A DNA stretch of 64,000 nt from Ceratotherium simum simum (GCF_000283155.1 NW_004454178.1:5533325-5597324); one strand, 5' to 3'; numbered from the stretch's first letter, positions 24,075-37,230 are shown. A program made the numbers and translations. The notes: generated by a model not told the origin, from the letters alone.

Positions 24075-24589
24075 AAGGTAAAAGTATTCATGTTTGGAAA
24101 AATCAATATATATTTTTTCAATTATTTTATTGACATCATATGGTTTATACCATTGTGTAATTTCAGGTATACATTATTATTTATCAATTTCTGTATAGAC
24201 TGCATCATGCTCACCACCCATAGTCTAATTTTTATCCATTACCATATATATGTGCCCCTTTATCCCTTTCCCTCACCCCACACTCTCTTCCCATCTGGTA
24301 ACCACTAATCTGTTCTCTTTATTCATGTGTTTGTTTATCTTCTGCATATGAGTGAAATCATACAGTGTTTGTTTGCTTTTGTCTGGCCTATTTCACTTAA
24401 CATAATACCCTCGAGGTCCATCCATGTTGTCGAAAATGGGACGATTTTGTCTTTTTGGATGGCTGAATTGTATTCCATTGTATATATATATCACCTCTTC
24501 TTTATCCATTCATCCATAGCAGGGCACTTGGGTTGCTTCCACGTCTTGGCTATTGTGAATAATGCTGAAATGAACACACTGGTGCATAA

Positions 24590-27500
24590 ATCTCTTTATA
24601 TTGTTGATTTCATGTTCTTTGGATAAATACTCAGTAGTGGGATAGCTGGGTTGTATGGTATTTCTATTTTTAATTTTTTGAGAAATCTCCATACTGTTTT
24701 CCACAGTGACTGCACCAGTTTGCATTCCCACCAGCAGTGTATGAGTGTACCCTTTTCTCCACATCCTCTCCAACACATGTTATTTCTTGTGTTGTTAATT
24801 ATAGCCATGCTGACAGTGTAAGATGGTGTCTCATTGTAGTTTTGATTTGCATTTCCCTAATAATTAGTGACGTTGAACATCTTTTCATGTACCTGGTGGC
24901 CATCTGTATATCTTCTTTGGAAAAATGTCTGCTCATATCCTCTGCCCATTTTTTGATCATGTTGTTTGTTTTTCTGTTGTTGAGTTTATGATTTCTTTAT
25001 ATATTTTGGAAATTACACCCTTGCCAGATATATGATTTGCAAATATTTTCTCCCAGTTGGTGGGATGTCTTTTCCTTTTGTCATGGTTTCCTTTGCCTTG
25101 TGGAAGCTTTGTAGTCTGATGTAGTCCCATTGGCTTATTTTTTCTTTGTTTCCCTTGCCTGAGTAGACATCGTATTCAAAAATATGCTCCTAAGACTGTT
25201 GTCAAAGAATGTACTGCCTATATTTTCTCCAAGGAGTTTTATGGTTTCAGGTCTTACATTCAAGTCTTTAATCCATTTTGAGTTAACTTTTGTGTATGGT
25301 GCAAAATAATGGTCTACTTTCATTCTTTTGCATGTGGCTGTCCAGTTTTCCCCACATCGTTTATTGAAGAGATTTCCTTTCTCCATTGTATGTTCTTGGC
25401 TCCTTTGTCAATGATTAGCTGTCCATAGATGTGTGGTTTTATTTCTGGGGTCTCAATTCTGTTCCATTGATCTGTGTGTCTGTTTTTGTGTCAAAACCAT
25501 GCTATTTTGATTACTATAGCTTTGTAGTATATTTTGAAGTCAGGGATTGTGATACCTCCAGCTTTGTTCTTTTTTCTCAGGATTCCTTTGGCTACTTGAG
25601 GTCTTTTATATATAAATTTTGAGGTCCATATAAATTTTATATATAAATTATATATATATAAATATATGAGGTCCATATAAATTTTAGGATTCTTTATTCT
25701 ATTTCCGTGAAGAATGTCATTGGGATTCTGATTGAGATTGTATTGAATCTGTAGATTGCTTTATGTGATATGGACCTTTTAACTATGTTTATTCTTCCAA
25801 TCCATGAGCACAGAATATCTTCCCATTTCTTTATGTCTTCAATTTCTTTCAATAATGTCTTATAGTTTTCAGTGTATAGATCTTTCACCTCTTTGGTTAA
25901 GTTTATTCCTAGATATTTTATTCTTTTTGTTGCAATTGTAAATAGGATTGTAATCTTGACTTCTCTTTCTGCTAGTTAGTTATTAGTGTATAGAAGTGCA
26001 ACTGATTTTTGTAAGTTGATTTTGTACCCTACAACTTTGCTGTAGTTATTAATTATGTCTAATAGTTTTCTGGTGGATTCTTTAAGGTTTTCTATATATG
26101 GCATCATGTCATCTGCAAACAGTGAGAGTTTCACTTCTTCCTTTCCAATTTGGTTACTTTTTATTTCTTTTTCTTGCCTAATTACTCTGGCCAAAACCTA
26201 CAGTACTATATTGAATAGGAGTGATGAGAGTAAGCACCCTTGTCTTATTCCTCTTCTCAGAGGGATGGCTTTCAGTTTTTCACTGTTAAGTATGATGTTG
26301 GCTATGGGTTTGTCATATATGGCCTTTATTATGTTGAGGTTCTTTCCTTCTATACCCACTTTATTGAGAGTTTTTACCATAAATAGATATTGGATCTTGT
26401 CAAATGCCTTCTCTGCATCTATTGAGATGATCATGTGATTTTTATTCCTCATTTTGTTAATGTGGTGCATCACATTGGTTGATTTGAGAATGTAGAACCA
26501 TCCCTGCATCCCTGGTTTAAATCCCACTTGATCATGTGTATGATCCTTTTAATGTATTGCTGTATTCGGTTGGCCAATATTTTGTTGAGGATTTTTGCAT
26601 CTATGTTCATCAGTGATATTGGCCTGTATTTTTCCTTTTTTGTGTTGTCCTTGTCTTGTTTTGGGATCAGGGTGATGTTGGCCTCATAGATGGAGTTAGG
26701 AAGTATTGTGTCTTCTTCAGGTTTTTGGAATAGTTTGAGAAGGATAGATATTAAATCTTCTTTGAATGTTTGGTAGAATTCTAAAGAGAAGCCATCTGGT
26801 CCTGGACTTTTGTTTTTTGGGAGGTTTTGATTACTGTTTCAATCTCTTTACTTGTGATTTGTCTATTCAGATTCTCTATTTCTTCTTGATTCAGTTTTGG
26901 GAGGTTGTATGAGTCTAAGAATTTACTCATTTCTTTTAGGTTATCCAATTTGTTGGCATATAGTTTTTCATAGTATTCTCTTATAATCTTTTGTATTTCT
27001 GAGGTATCCATGGTAATTTCTCCTCTTTCATTTCCAATTTTATTTATTTGAGCAAGCTGTCTTTTTTTCTTAGTGAGTCTAAGGATTTGTCAATTTTGTT
27101 TATCTTCTCAAAGAACCAGATCTTAATTTCATTGATCCTTTCTCTTGTTTTCTTTTTAGTCTCTATTTCATTTATTTCTGCTCTGATTTTTATTATTTTC
27201 CTCCTTATGCTGACTTTGGGCTTTGTTTGTTCTTCTTTTTCTAATTCTGTTAGGTGTAGTTTAAGATTACTTATTTGATGTTTTTCTTGTTTGTTTAGGC
27301 AGACCTGTATTGCTATAATTTTCTCTCTTAGTACCACTTTTGCTGTATCCCGTAAGAGTCAGTATGTTGTATTTTCATATTCATTTGTCTCCAGATATTT
27401 TTTCATTTCTTCATTGACCCAATGGTTGTTCAGCAGCATGTGGCCTTTTTCTAGTAGTTGATATCTAGTTTCTTAGCATTGTGCTTGGAAAAGATGCTTG

Positions 27501-28160
27501 ATATGATTTCAGTCTTCTTAAATTTATTGAGGCTTGCCTTGTTTCCCAACATATGGTCTATCTTTGGGAATGTTCCATGTCCACTTGAGAAGAATGTGTA
27601 TTCTGCTGTTTTTGGATAGACTGCTCTCTGTATATCTATTAAGTCCATCTGGTCTAGTATTTCATTTAAGGCCACTGTTTCCTTATTAACTTTCTGTCCA
27701 GATGATCTATCCATTGATGTAAGTGGGGTGCTGAGGATCCCTACTATTATAGAGTTGCTGTCAACTTCTCCCCTTAGGTATGTTAATAGTTGCTTTATAT
27801 ACTTTGGTGCTCGTGTGTTAGGTGCATATATATTCATAAGTGTTATGTCCTCTTGGTGGAATGTCCTTTTTATCATTATATACTGTCCCTCTTTGTTTCT
27901 CATTGTCTTTTTTATCTTGAAGTCTGCTTTGTCTAATATAATAAGTATGGCAGCACCTACTTTCTTTTGCTTGCCATTTGCTTGGAGTATCATATTCCAT
28001 TCCTTCACTCTGAGCCTATGTTTGTATTTAGAGCCCAGATGTGTTTCCTGGAGGCAGCATCTTGTTGGGTTTTGTTTGTTAATCTATCCAGGCAGTCTGT
28101 GTCTTTTGATTGGAGAATTCAATCCATTTACATTTAGAGTGATTATTGATATTGAGAGCT
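24590..28160 (-). pseudogene. L1 ORF2 (endonuclease-reverse transcriptase), broken
   Basis: ORF2 supplies target-primed reverse transcription. The start region near 28155 resembles the usual ITLNVNGLNSPIKR peptide. The endonuclease part is best preserved at 28008-27451. Reverse transcriptase motifs follow: DAEKAFDKI in the 26527-26198 frame and FADDM in the 26194-25976 frame. The C-terminus ([16 protein letters not shown] zinc-knuckle region) is at 24808-24596. At least eight frame breaks separate these pieces. Confidence 0.88.
25595..25690. repeat. AT expansion and local duplication within L1 ORF2
   Basis: The phrase gaggtccatataaatttta occurs at 25620-25638 and 25667-25685, separated by tatata-type repeats, whereas L1 has it once. 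This is a local duplication with AT expansion in the dead ORF2. Confidence 0.8.
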
Positions 28161-28639
28161 TAATACTGCCATTTTATCTCTTGTTTTCCAGTTGTTCTAT
28201 ATTTCCATTGTTTCTTTTCCCTTATATTTCAGACTGCCATTTCAGTTTGGTGGTTTTCTGTGATGGTTTTCTCAGTTTTCTCTTTATTTATGATTTGTGG
28301 CTCTGCTCTGATTTTTCATTTAGTGATTACCATGAGATTTGTATAAAAGATCTCATATATGAGATATTCCATTTTCTGATAGCCTCTTGTTTCCATTAGC
28401 CTAAGCAGGTTGCATCCCTTTCTTCTTCCTCTTCTAAGTAATTGTTGTCACAAATTATTCTTTTTTGTGTTGTGAGTTTGTGACTAAATTGAAGTGTTTA
28501 CAGTTACTTTTTATGTTTTCCTTCCTTTTATCTTTTATGTTATACTTGAGTGTTTACTAACCTATTCTGATATATAGCTGCAATTTTCTGATTCTATCTG
28601 TCTATTTATCTCCTTGTTCAAGGTTTTGTAAACCTTTAC

Positions 28640-29583
28640 TTTTTAGTTTCGGATGGGAGGGCTCCTTTCAATGTTTCTTGTAAGCCAGGCCTTGTCACGA
28701 TGAACTCCCTCAGCTTTTGTTTATCTGGGAAGGCTTTTATTTTTGCATCATATTGGAAGGATAGTTTTACTGGATAGAGTACTCTTGGCTGAAAGTTTTT
28801 GTCTTTCAGTATTTTCCATATATCATTCTTCTCTCTCCCAGCCTGTAAGATTTCTGCTGAGAAATCTGCTGAAAGCCTGATAGGGGTTCTTTTGTAGGTT
28901 ATTTTCTTCTGCCTTGCCTCTTTTAGTATTTTTTCTTTGTCATTGACTTTGCCAGTTTAATATTATATGCCTTGCAGAAAGTATTTTTACATTGATGTAA
29001 TTAGGAGCTCTATTGGCTTCACGTACTTGTAAATCCAGTTCTTTCCCCAGGTTTGGGAAGTTCTCAGCTATTATTTCTTTGAACAAGTTCTCTGTTCCTT
29101 TCTCCCTGTCTTCCCCCTCTGGAATACATATAATCCTTATGTTGCTTTTCCTAATTGAGTTGGATATTTCTCTAAGAATTTATTCATTTTTTTTTTTAAT
29201 ATTAGTTCTCTCTCCTCCTCCACCTGAAGCATTTCTATATGTCTATCCTCTAAATCACCAATTCTGTCCTCCATAACATCAGCTCTGATTTTTAAGGTTT
29301 CTAGATTATTTTTTATCACATTAATTGTGTTCTTCATCTCCAGAATTTGCTTGATTTTTTTTAGAGCTTCAATCTCTTTGGTGAAGTAGTCCTTCTGCTC
29401 ATTAATTTTATTCCTCAGCTCATAGAACTTTCTTTCTGAGTTTTCTTGTAGCTCGTTGAGTTTCTTTATGACAACTACTTTGATTTCTCTGTCATTTAGA
29501 TTGTAAATTTCTGTGACTTCTGGATTGGTTTCTGGAGACTTGTCATTTTCCTTCTGCTCTGAAGTGTCACCATAGTTCTTCAT
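28640..29583 (-). pseudogene. L1 ORF1 (RNA-binding chaperone), broken
   Basis: L1 ORF1 protein is the trimeric RNA-binding chaperone of the retrotransposon. The probable start is the Met at 29583, followed by MKNYGDTSEQKEN. A long coiled coil rich in E, K, N and L follows (about 150 residues), but the frame stops at 29137. The C-terminal RNA-binding part continues in another frame to about 28640 (for example FKEIIAENFPNLGK-like sequence near 29060). The same frame is open upstream of the Met to 30072 through the 5' UTR. Confidence 0.8.
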
Positions 29584-30405
29584 AGTGTTTGATGAATTGA
29601 TCCTTTGCTGGCACATTTCTGGTAGTATCAGGTCGCAGATTCCCCCTGTCACTGCTGGGGAGCAGGAGCTGTGTTTTCTGATCCCAGCCTCTCTGCTGGA
29701 AGTTGTGCCAATCAGTCTGCTTTGCATTTGCATGACCTGACCACAGCTGGCTGGTGGCTCATGCATGCAAGCACAGGTGAGGGCCTCTGTGCTCCACCAG
29801 CAGGTTGCTCTCATGCAGGTGGGACTTCTGTGCTTGGCAGGGGACTGGCCAAGCTGCTGCACTAGGCAGGATGGGAGGGGAGCTTTCTTTGGTGCATGGG
29901 CTGGCTCTTTGCTCCTGGGCAGCTCAGCTGAGCCACTATGCTTGGTGGGCAGGGATCCCTCATAGTGACTGAGCTGCTGCCACTTGGCAGGGAGCATTCC
30001 CACATGCGGGGCTGCTGAAGCACAGTCAGCACTCCTGCAAGCAGGGCCACCATTCCAACAGCATTTGCACATGAGCCAGGCTGTCTCTGCCTACTCTTAC
30101 AGTCATGCTGGCCACTGTGTGAGGATCTGTGACCTGGATTGCTGCTGTGAGGGATGGGGAGGGGTCCGTTCACCCAGTTCCATCAATTCCCAGGGATCCA
30201 GTCCTCCCACCTTCAGGTGTATGGCTGCGTGGATCTCTCAGGTGTCCTGTTCTGCTGTGAAGCAAATCCTCTGTTGGTTAGTGAATGTCCATTTAGTTGT
30301 GACTTACAGGGGAGAGACAAATGGAACAACTCCCTCTGCCATGGTGCTGACATCACTCCTCATCATTTCACATTTTACCTTGGAGCTATATCTCTGGTGA
30401 GATTT

Positions 30406-31250
30406 TCTTTAAAATAACCTATTAAGATCAATTGTAAGATATCCAAAGAATATAATTTGCACATGTGATAGCCTCCTAAGATTCAAATTCAGCCTAAAAT
30501 TTATGCCTAATACTCACTTTTATTATGTGTCTATATTAGAACTAGAGGTGACCCAAAGATCAAATACTAATTACCATACCATTAGTATGTACCAGCAGGG
30601 TAGGTACCAATATTTCTTATTCCTCACTGTATGAATGGTCTTGCCTGAATCATGATGAGCAGAGCTGTTCAGTCATATCCCCTTTTTCAATTACTCAAGT
30701 GAAGAAGAGTCTGAATATTTATTCTGGTGTTGGTATTCTCTGATACTGAGCATTAACAAAAAGAATACACTGAATAGGAAGAGATTTGATTTCAAATCCA
30801 GAATGAAAGGGAAGAAAGTGAGAGATTTGTTTCCACACACTGCAGAATAATAATACAACAGGAATGGAGATTTTGCATATTGTACAGGCTTGATTTGTTA
30901 ACACTTGATTTTTGTGTAGAAAACAATTTTCTTTTGGTCAGAAAAGTATTTAGAAAGATCTCTAAAATCTACCTGTTTACCAGGTGATAAATAAAGCAAC
31001 TCAAAAACATGATGCCTAATTTCCAGGACATTCAAGAAAAGAGGATAGATAAAAAGAAAGACAAGCACCTTAGGGATTGCCTTCATTCAGGAGACAGGAG
31101 AAGAAAGATGATCCAGGAGATTAAAAGAAAAAAATTAAGGCATAGAGTTAATATTTAAGCTTTGATGAATAAATGAAAAGCAATAAGATATATCAAGGTA
31201 TGAGGAAGCCATTTGGTTTAAAACTAATTCAGCCTGACCTTATTTTTCCA
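30406..31250. other. Unannotated AT-rich DNA
   Basis: I recognise no gene or repeat in this stretch. Confidence 0.5.
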
Positions 31251-31254
31251 AAAA

Positions 31255-31682
31255 GGCTGATGTGGCCTGTTGAGTACACATTGTATGTCTGCTTTAAACA
31301 TTGACAGTGTCCCAAAGCCAAGAATGATGCCCTTAAGGATGAGGATGTATGCCTCCTCCCATTTCAGCATTTCTTTAAAGATAAGCATTTCTTCCCAGAA
31401 ACTAAAGATTAATTACTGACATATTGTGCTCATCTTGTGAACACTGACCTGTGTGCTAGCAAAACATCTTGTAACTATAGTAAAAGAGATATTCCTATCA
31501 TATGTGACGTATATTCCTTGTTCCAAGATGATACATAGCTATGCTGTGCACCTCACTTCTTTGAAGTGCTTCCCTCCTTGGGGAAGGTTCTCCTCCGGGC
31601 TGTAGGCCTCAAACTGGCTCATACAATAAACTCATCCCAATTTTGACTTATAGGTTGATTATGGATTACTTGCACCAACAGC
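31255..31682 (+). mobile_element. Probable solo LTR
   Basis: It starts near 'tgatgtggcctgttgag', has an LTR-like 3' half ('ttccttgttccaagatgata', 'ccctccttggggaaggttct', 'acaataaactcatccc' as a poly(A) signal) and ends 'ttgcaccaaca'. Ends and target duplication are not certain. Confidence 0.55.
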
Positions 31683-34600
31683 TTGAAAAACCTTATTTTG
31701 AAGAAGAGTTTGGTATTCTAAGTGAGTACGATATGTGCAGGGAGGGAGAAACTGAAAAACATTATTGCTCACATTCTTCTTTTTGAAGACTCTCCTCTAG
31801 TGCTAAGAGAGGTCAAGGGTTGAGGACTGGAAAAAGGCCACAGATTTTGGATATTCTACCCCCAAAAAGATGATAGCATTGCAGAATAAGCGTTATTATC
31901 TCTGTCCCAAAGGTGCCTTCTCTTTCATGTTTTTCATAATATTGAAATATGAAATGGCTCTGGCTCATTCCTTTTCCTGTTTTTGCCCAGAAGGTCCTCA
32001 TGATCTGACACCATTTCGTACTAAAGAAAGTCCGCTTAAGGGGGATCCTCTTAACCCTGGGGCCAAAAGTTCATAATAAATACTGAAGGAGAATGAAAAA
32101 AAGAGAAGGGAGGAGAAGAGGAAGAGGAAGAACGGGAAGATGAAAGAGATTTGATGAATCTTTAGCTTAAAAAATGAAATAAAAATTGTGAAAATAAATG
32201 ATTATACTTAAAAATATTTAGCTTGTAACTGCAATTATGTGTTCATTTTCAGAATGAACAAAGAATGAGCCAAAAATTCATTGGTTTTGGGTGTAACATG
32301 ACAAAGAAATGTTTTTGACACTAAGTTGTGACATCCTCAATCCACATTTTCCCAAGGGCTTCTCTGAATCCTTTGATATTCAAATAATTCTCATTTGAAG
32401 CTTCTACCTTGTCATCATGTTTGTTGCTTTTCTCTTCTCCAGTGGTTGAATGGGTTAATTCTTGTTTGCCTGCAATTCTAGCAGTTCTCCATTATCACTT
32501 TCAGAGACTTCAAGAAAGTTTGCACCTTGTGCAATATTTGCATTTTCACTTTGACTTTGATTGCATTGTATTTTACATCATATTGTCCAGATACTGATGT
32601 TTTAAGCAATGGAGAGTATAGAGGCTAGTGTGAGGCATTGAGAATTCTGTGTCATTTCCGTGGTGACTAATTTTATACACGGCCAGTTTTGTGTTATGTA
32701 TTTGTAAGTATTTTGTATTTTGCTTTTCTATACAATTTTATTTGAATTCAGGAATTTGATTATGAAAACTCAGAAAAAAGACCTCTCTGATCTCTGAATA
32801 ATCAAGAGTGGTTTGTTTTTTCAAACATCTTATAAATGACTAAATTTTTATACAAAGGAAATATAATTGAGAAGTGTATTCCTAGTGCACACTTGGAAAT
32901 CTTTTTATGCTATTCTTAAGTCCTAATAATATATTTCAGGAATATAAACCTAGTCATTAGAAAGTCAATTGTTTATCTCAAAATTTAACTATAAAAAATA
33001 AAGCAGAAAAAGCTATTGCTTGCCCATTGTCTAAGTATGGCTGCTAAGCAGTTAACAAACGAAAGATTCTCTATTTTAATGGCTTTTCTCTATAGTAGTT
33101 TAAGTTGGTTAAAATTATTAGTCAGTTTGTTAGGTTTGACATTAACTTTGTTAAGTTGTTGGTACACATAGGAAAAAAATAACTATAAATTATGACAATT
33201 TGAAATGCAATTATATCCTTATGATATAATGCATATTTACAGTCAGAAAAATATAACATTGGTATGAGACTTGTTGCTAGGAAATAAAGCTAACTCTACC
33301 AATTAGCATTTCTGGAAATTTTCTATTAAAGGGTTGTATTGATTCATTTTGAAAGTTTCTCTGGATTAATTTGAATGTTCAAATCATGTTTATGCAATTA
33401 ATTAAGATTGTAAAATATTGTAAAAATTAAGATTATAAAAATATAAACCAAACTTAAGTCTATCTTTTGCTTTTCAAAAAATAATTAAAATGGACAATCT
33501 GGCAAAATCCCATTTATAATTTTAAATCTCCACATTCTATTTTTACAACTGACATAGGAAAAATCACTATACTGCATCATAAAATGCATTTGTTTGGCTT
33601 TGCAAAAAAAGATTTGCTTTTGGAAGAAGCGTCTTCATTGCCAAATTGCTTTGCATTTGGCTGCATTAGAAACCAAGCCATTGCTGGCCAACAGGTAATC
33701 AGTAAATGAAAAGATACAGATAGAGATGCACCTGCTTTCTGCCATCTTTAATGCTTTTCTATTCTAGTAATTTGGTCCATATTATGCTCTTTTTGAAACA
33801 TGCATTTTGTGTGTGTGTCATTTCTTTATTTAGAAAGAAATATTCTGTGGACCTTCTCATTGCTTTCAACAATGGGGACCACTTCTGACAATAGACTTAT
33901 TGATTCCACATTTCCCATATTTTTGGCCACAAACCTGCTCTAGCAATATTAGAAGGACAGTGGCCATTAGAGTTTTTAGATCTTGGTCCCCAGCAGGGGC
34001 AAAAAATTCTATGTCTCATGCACATGTCCCTCTCAATTTCCAGCTAATGGTTAACAAAAAAGTGTTAAGTATATAAAGATAGGTCAGGGAAATAATACAA
34101 ACAACATCTTACAAACAATCATCTTAAGATGATTCTCAATGATTGTGAGTCTTGCTTTGAATTAAATTCCTCAGTAAACTCAATTACACAGTAATTTTAG
34201 TTGATGCATATCACAATTTAGTAAGTTCCTAGAAACTTAGCAGTACGTAAAAATTACAAAATGATTTAAAACTTCCCAAGGAGTTTTAAAAAATTATATA
34301 TTACCATAAGAAGTGCATAAAAAAAAGATTATGAAAATGCTGGACTGTGATAACTGCCGTGTCTTTTTTCCAAACAGTCTCTATGGAAACTGCAAACATC
34401 GTCTGTCATTTTATTCTATTTCTCTGAAGTTTGGAATTCATGACAATATAAATGACACACATCAAATTATGATAGAAGAACCCTGAATTGTGTGCCTGGA
34501 TGCCGGGATTTTAAAGTAGACTCCCACTCACTACAGAAGTCACAATATTCATAAATTTAAGTTTTTATTACATCCCCTCATCTGCTTTTCTCCAACTTAA

Positions 34601-35540
34601 TTGGTCTGCTTGTCAGACAAATTGCAGTTTGGTCTTTCCTACATGATTCTCTCACTTTTACTTGCTTCTGCATTTATTCCTACACCCAAAGTATTTTTTC
34701 CTTCCTTTCTTCTAAAGAGAAGACCCTTTCCTCATGCAAGAAATCATTAAAGATATAACAACTCATGGACAATTTTCTCAATTCAACCCCCTTTCCTCTT
34801 TACCCTAAGCACTTAGCTAGCCTTTTAGCCTTGTATACAGCTGTAACTGATAATGAAAAAGATTTAATGAATTTGAGTATTCTCCCCTGAATTGATTATC
34901 TCTTCAATTGTAGCTATTTAATGACCCTCAGTATTTCATAGGCTCATAGAATCATGGAATGCGTTTACTAAAGAAATTATGCAACTAAATTCACACCTCT
35001 GAGAAACTGCTTACCGTGCCTGGACCCCCATTTTGAGAGAAGCTTCTGTAGGAAGTGCTTTATGAATAACTGGACCTGCTGATGCTTATTCCGTGACTGT
35101 TAGACCGGGCTAGGCAGCCTGGCATGAGAGCTCTGTGCAAAGGAGATAACATATTCTACTGCTGCTGGGCTGACCACTTGGATCCTTACCGTGGGCGAAG
35201 TCAGAACTCAGGCTGGGAGGGGCTAAATTGCCGTGAAGGTGGACAAATAGACCAGAGAGACACTGCGTGCTGAAAAACGTGATGGCGTGACAAAATAAAG
35301 GGATCCATGCCTGGATCACTGGGATGGCCACCCAATAGCTGAGCGCCATCATGCAGTTTCATGCTTGTGTCTACATTGCGCTTACATTTTATATGTCGAG
35401 TAAAGGCCAACTAAAGTCAATACCAGTTTCTCAGTAAGGGAATTTGAGAGAAGTGTTGGAAATACTGAGTGATCACACAACATGCTGGGCTCAAAAATCC
35501 CTTCGCCACAACAGTCAGTACGACCACACTTGCACTACAA
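31683..35540. other. Unannotated, very AT-rich DNA
   Basis: This is the longest stretch without a recognisable gene or mobile element. It includes a purine-only run at 32091-32150 and an 18-base perfect palindrome (aatcatcttaagatgatt) at about 34118-34135. Segments around 33000-33500 are strongly AT-biased. Confidence 0.5.
32087..32153 (+). repeat. Polypurine tract
   Basis: About 65 nearly uninterrupted A/G bases (gaagggaggagaagaggaag type). Low-complexity sequence of this kind can form triplex DNA in vitro; no function is claimed. Confidence 0.75.
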
Positions 35541-35546
35541 GGAGAT

Positions 35547-36052
35547 TGTGGTAGGCTAAATAGTAGCCCCCAAAGAGATGCAGGTCCTAATCCTTGGAAC
35601 CTGTGAAAGTTATATTACATAAAAAAAGAGATTTTACAAATGTGATTTAGGTGTAGATTTTGAGATTGGGAGATTATGTGGATTATCTGGGTGGGCCCTA
35701 AACGCAATCACACGTATCCTTTTAAGAGAGAGTCAGAGGGAGAGTTGACTATAGAGACAGAAGAGGAGAAGGTGGTGAGCAAAGAGAGATTTGAAGATGC
35801 TACATTGCAGACATCAAAGATGGAAGAAGGGGCTATGAGCCAAGGAATGCAGCTCTAGAAGCTGGAAAAGGCAAGCAAACAGATTTTCCCCTGGAACCTC
35901 CTGAGGGAGCTTGGCCCTGCCAACACCTTAGTTTCAGCCCAGTGAAACCATTTTTGGACTTTTGACTCCAAGAACCGTAAGAGAATAAATATGTGTTGTT
36001 TTATGCCACCAATTTTGTGGTAATTTGTGCACCAGCCATAGGAAACTAATAT
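35547..36052 (+). mobile_element. MaLR solo LTR (MLT1-like)
   Basis: The order of phrases fits MaLR LTRs: 'tgtggtaggctaaatagtag', 'tcctaatccttggaacctgt', 'attatctgggtgggccctaa', 'gaagctggaaaaggcaagc', 'cagattttcccctggaacct', 'agagaataaatatgtgttg', 'ataggaaactaatat'. A duplication ggagat flanks it (35541-35546 and 36053-36058). Confidence 0.9.
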
Positions 36053-36267
36053 GGAGATGTATGTGCACATTCCATCTCTGTGTGTACTAAATAGAGTAGG
36101 AGATACTCATTAAAGAATGTTTTCTTTTCCACACAATAACTGGATTTAGGTACTTATTTAATGTAATTTTCAATAATTTGACACTCAAGGGTTGCTCCTG
36201 GCAAAATTTTCATTAAGTATGAGGTCTGATTGTTTTCAACTACCAAGTAAATTCTTAAAATTATTAA

Positions 36268-36297
36268 TACTAATGTATTAGTACTAATACATTAGTA
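36268..36297. repeat. 30-base perfect palindrome
   Basis: The sequence from 36268 to 36297 equals its own reverse complement, centred at 36282/36283 (tactaatgtattag then the inverse half). Related fragments with attagtac and cattagca continue to about 36335. Being uninterrupted, it could extrude as a cruciform. Confidence 0.9.
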
Positions 36298-36918
36298 CTA
36301 GTGCATTAGCAGTATTAATACATTAATGTGAATTGCCTTTCTCTGTATTAGTATTATTGAGATGAAAAAAAATACATATGCAAATATAAAACCTGACTGA
36401 GTCTACATCTTTCAAATCTTTCTATCTAGTTTTACCAAAATAGTAGCACAAATCAAATTAGGTTAATGTTTTTAATTTAAATTGCATTAGTTTTGTACTT
36501 TGATTTATATTTAACTTGAAAATTTGTTGATTTTATTTGTGTATCTATTTTAGTTTATAAGAGCCATTAGCCTAAGGAGTTGAGGCTTAGTCTTATTTTC
36601 ATATATATTTAAATCAACATCAGACTCTGAAAGTTTTTTTCTTTTAAAAGCTACTATTTTTAATGCTGCTAGATTGAGAAACGTTATTCAAAGTCTTTGT
36701 GAGGCTTAGCTAGGCAATAGGTTCTATTACTCCATACTGTTAAAAGATAACAGGCATATTAAAATTTTTAAGAGTTCATTTGAGTAAAAATCTATTCCAA
36801 TTGGGCAGCAACAAACCAGAAGTGGTTAGGAGCACTCCGCTGACAGGAGCCAAGGCAAAGACTGATACAGAACATAATGAAAGAGCTGAAGAAAAGAAAA
36901 GAAGTTATTTGATTGGCT

Positions 36919-36984
36919 ACATTTAAAGCCTAGTTGGCTGTTTCTAATTTTACATTTAAAACCTAGTTGGCTGTTTCTAATTTT
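36919..36984 (+). repeat. 33-base tandem duplication next to ERE
   Basis: Unit 36919-36951 is repeated at 36952-36984 with a single G/A mismatch. The target duplication of the following ERE starts within the second unit, so the word ctagttggctgtttct occurs three times in 300 bases. Confidence 0.9.
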
Positions 36985-37230
36985 TTTTTTTTTGTGAGGA
37001 AGATCAGCTCTGAGCTAACATCCATCGCCAATCCTCCTCCTTTTTTTTTTTTTCCCCAAAGCCCCAGCAGATAGTTGTATGTCATAGCTGCACATCCTTC
37101 TAGTTGCTGTATGTGGGACGCGGCCTCAGCGTGGCCGGAGAAGCGGTGCATCGGTGTGCGCCCGGGATCCGAACCCGGGCCGCCAGCAGCGGAGCACATG
37201 CACTTAACCGCTAAGCCACGGGGCCGGCCC
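36981..37230 (-). mobile_element. ERE SINE
   Basis: Reverse-oriented ERE of the subtype with 'ttctagttgctgtatgtggg', ending 'ccacggggccggcc'. Target duplication ctagttggctgtttct at 36963-36978 and 37231-37246. Confidence 0.96.

Larger units (their letters stand above)
24100..30405 (-). mobile_element. Near full-length L1 (LINE-1), decayed
   Basis: A minus-strand L1 of about 6.3 kb, of a perissodactyl lineage. From the right it shows a GC-richer 5' UTR (about 29584-30405), ORF1, ORF2 and a 3' UTR with the 'gtgaaatcatacagtg' and 'tattccattgtata' region, ending near 24100. ORF2 is split by frameshifts and stops into many pieces, so the element is probably not mobile now. A target duplication was not found. 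Confidence 0.93.

Noticed and set aside
24327..24626. A 99-codon plus-strand open frame
   Set aside because: It is antisense to the 3' end of L1; a similar frame occurs at 63005-63292 in the second L1 for the same reason.
27728..28399. A 223-codon plus-strand open frame
   Set aside because: It is the antisense of the L1 ORF2 endonuclease region; the minus strand gives the recognisable protein.
29984..30400. A 138-codon plus-strand open frame in GC-richer DNA
   Set aside because: It lies in the L1 5' UTR, antisense to the element, with no protein similarity that I can recognise.
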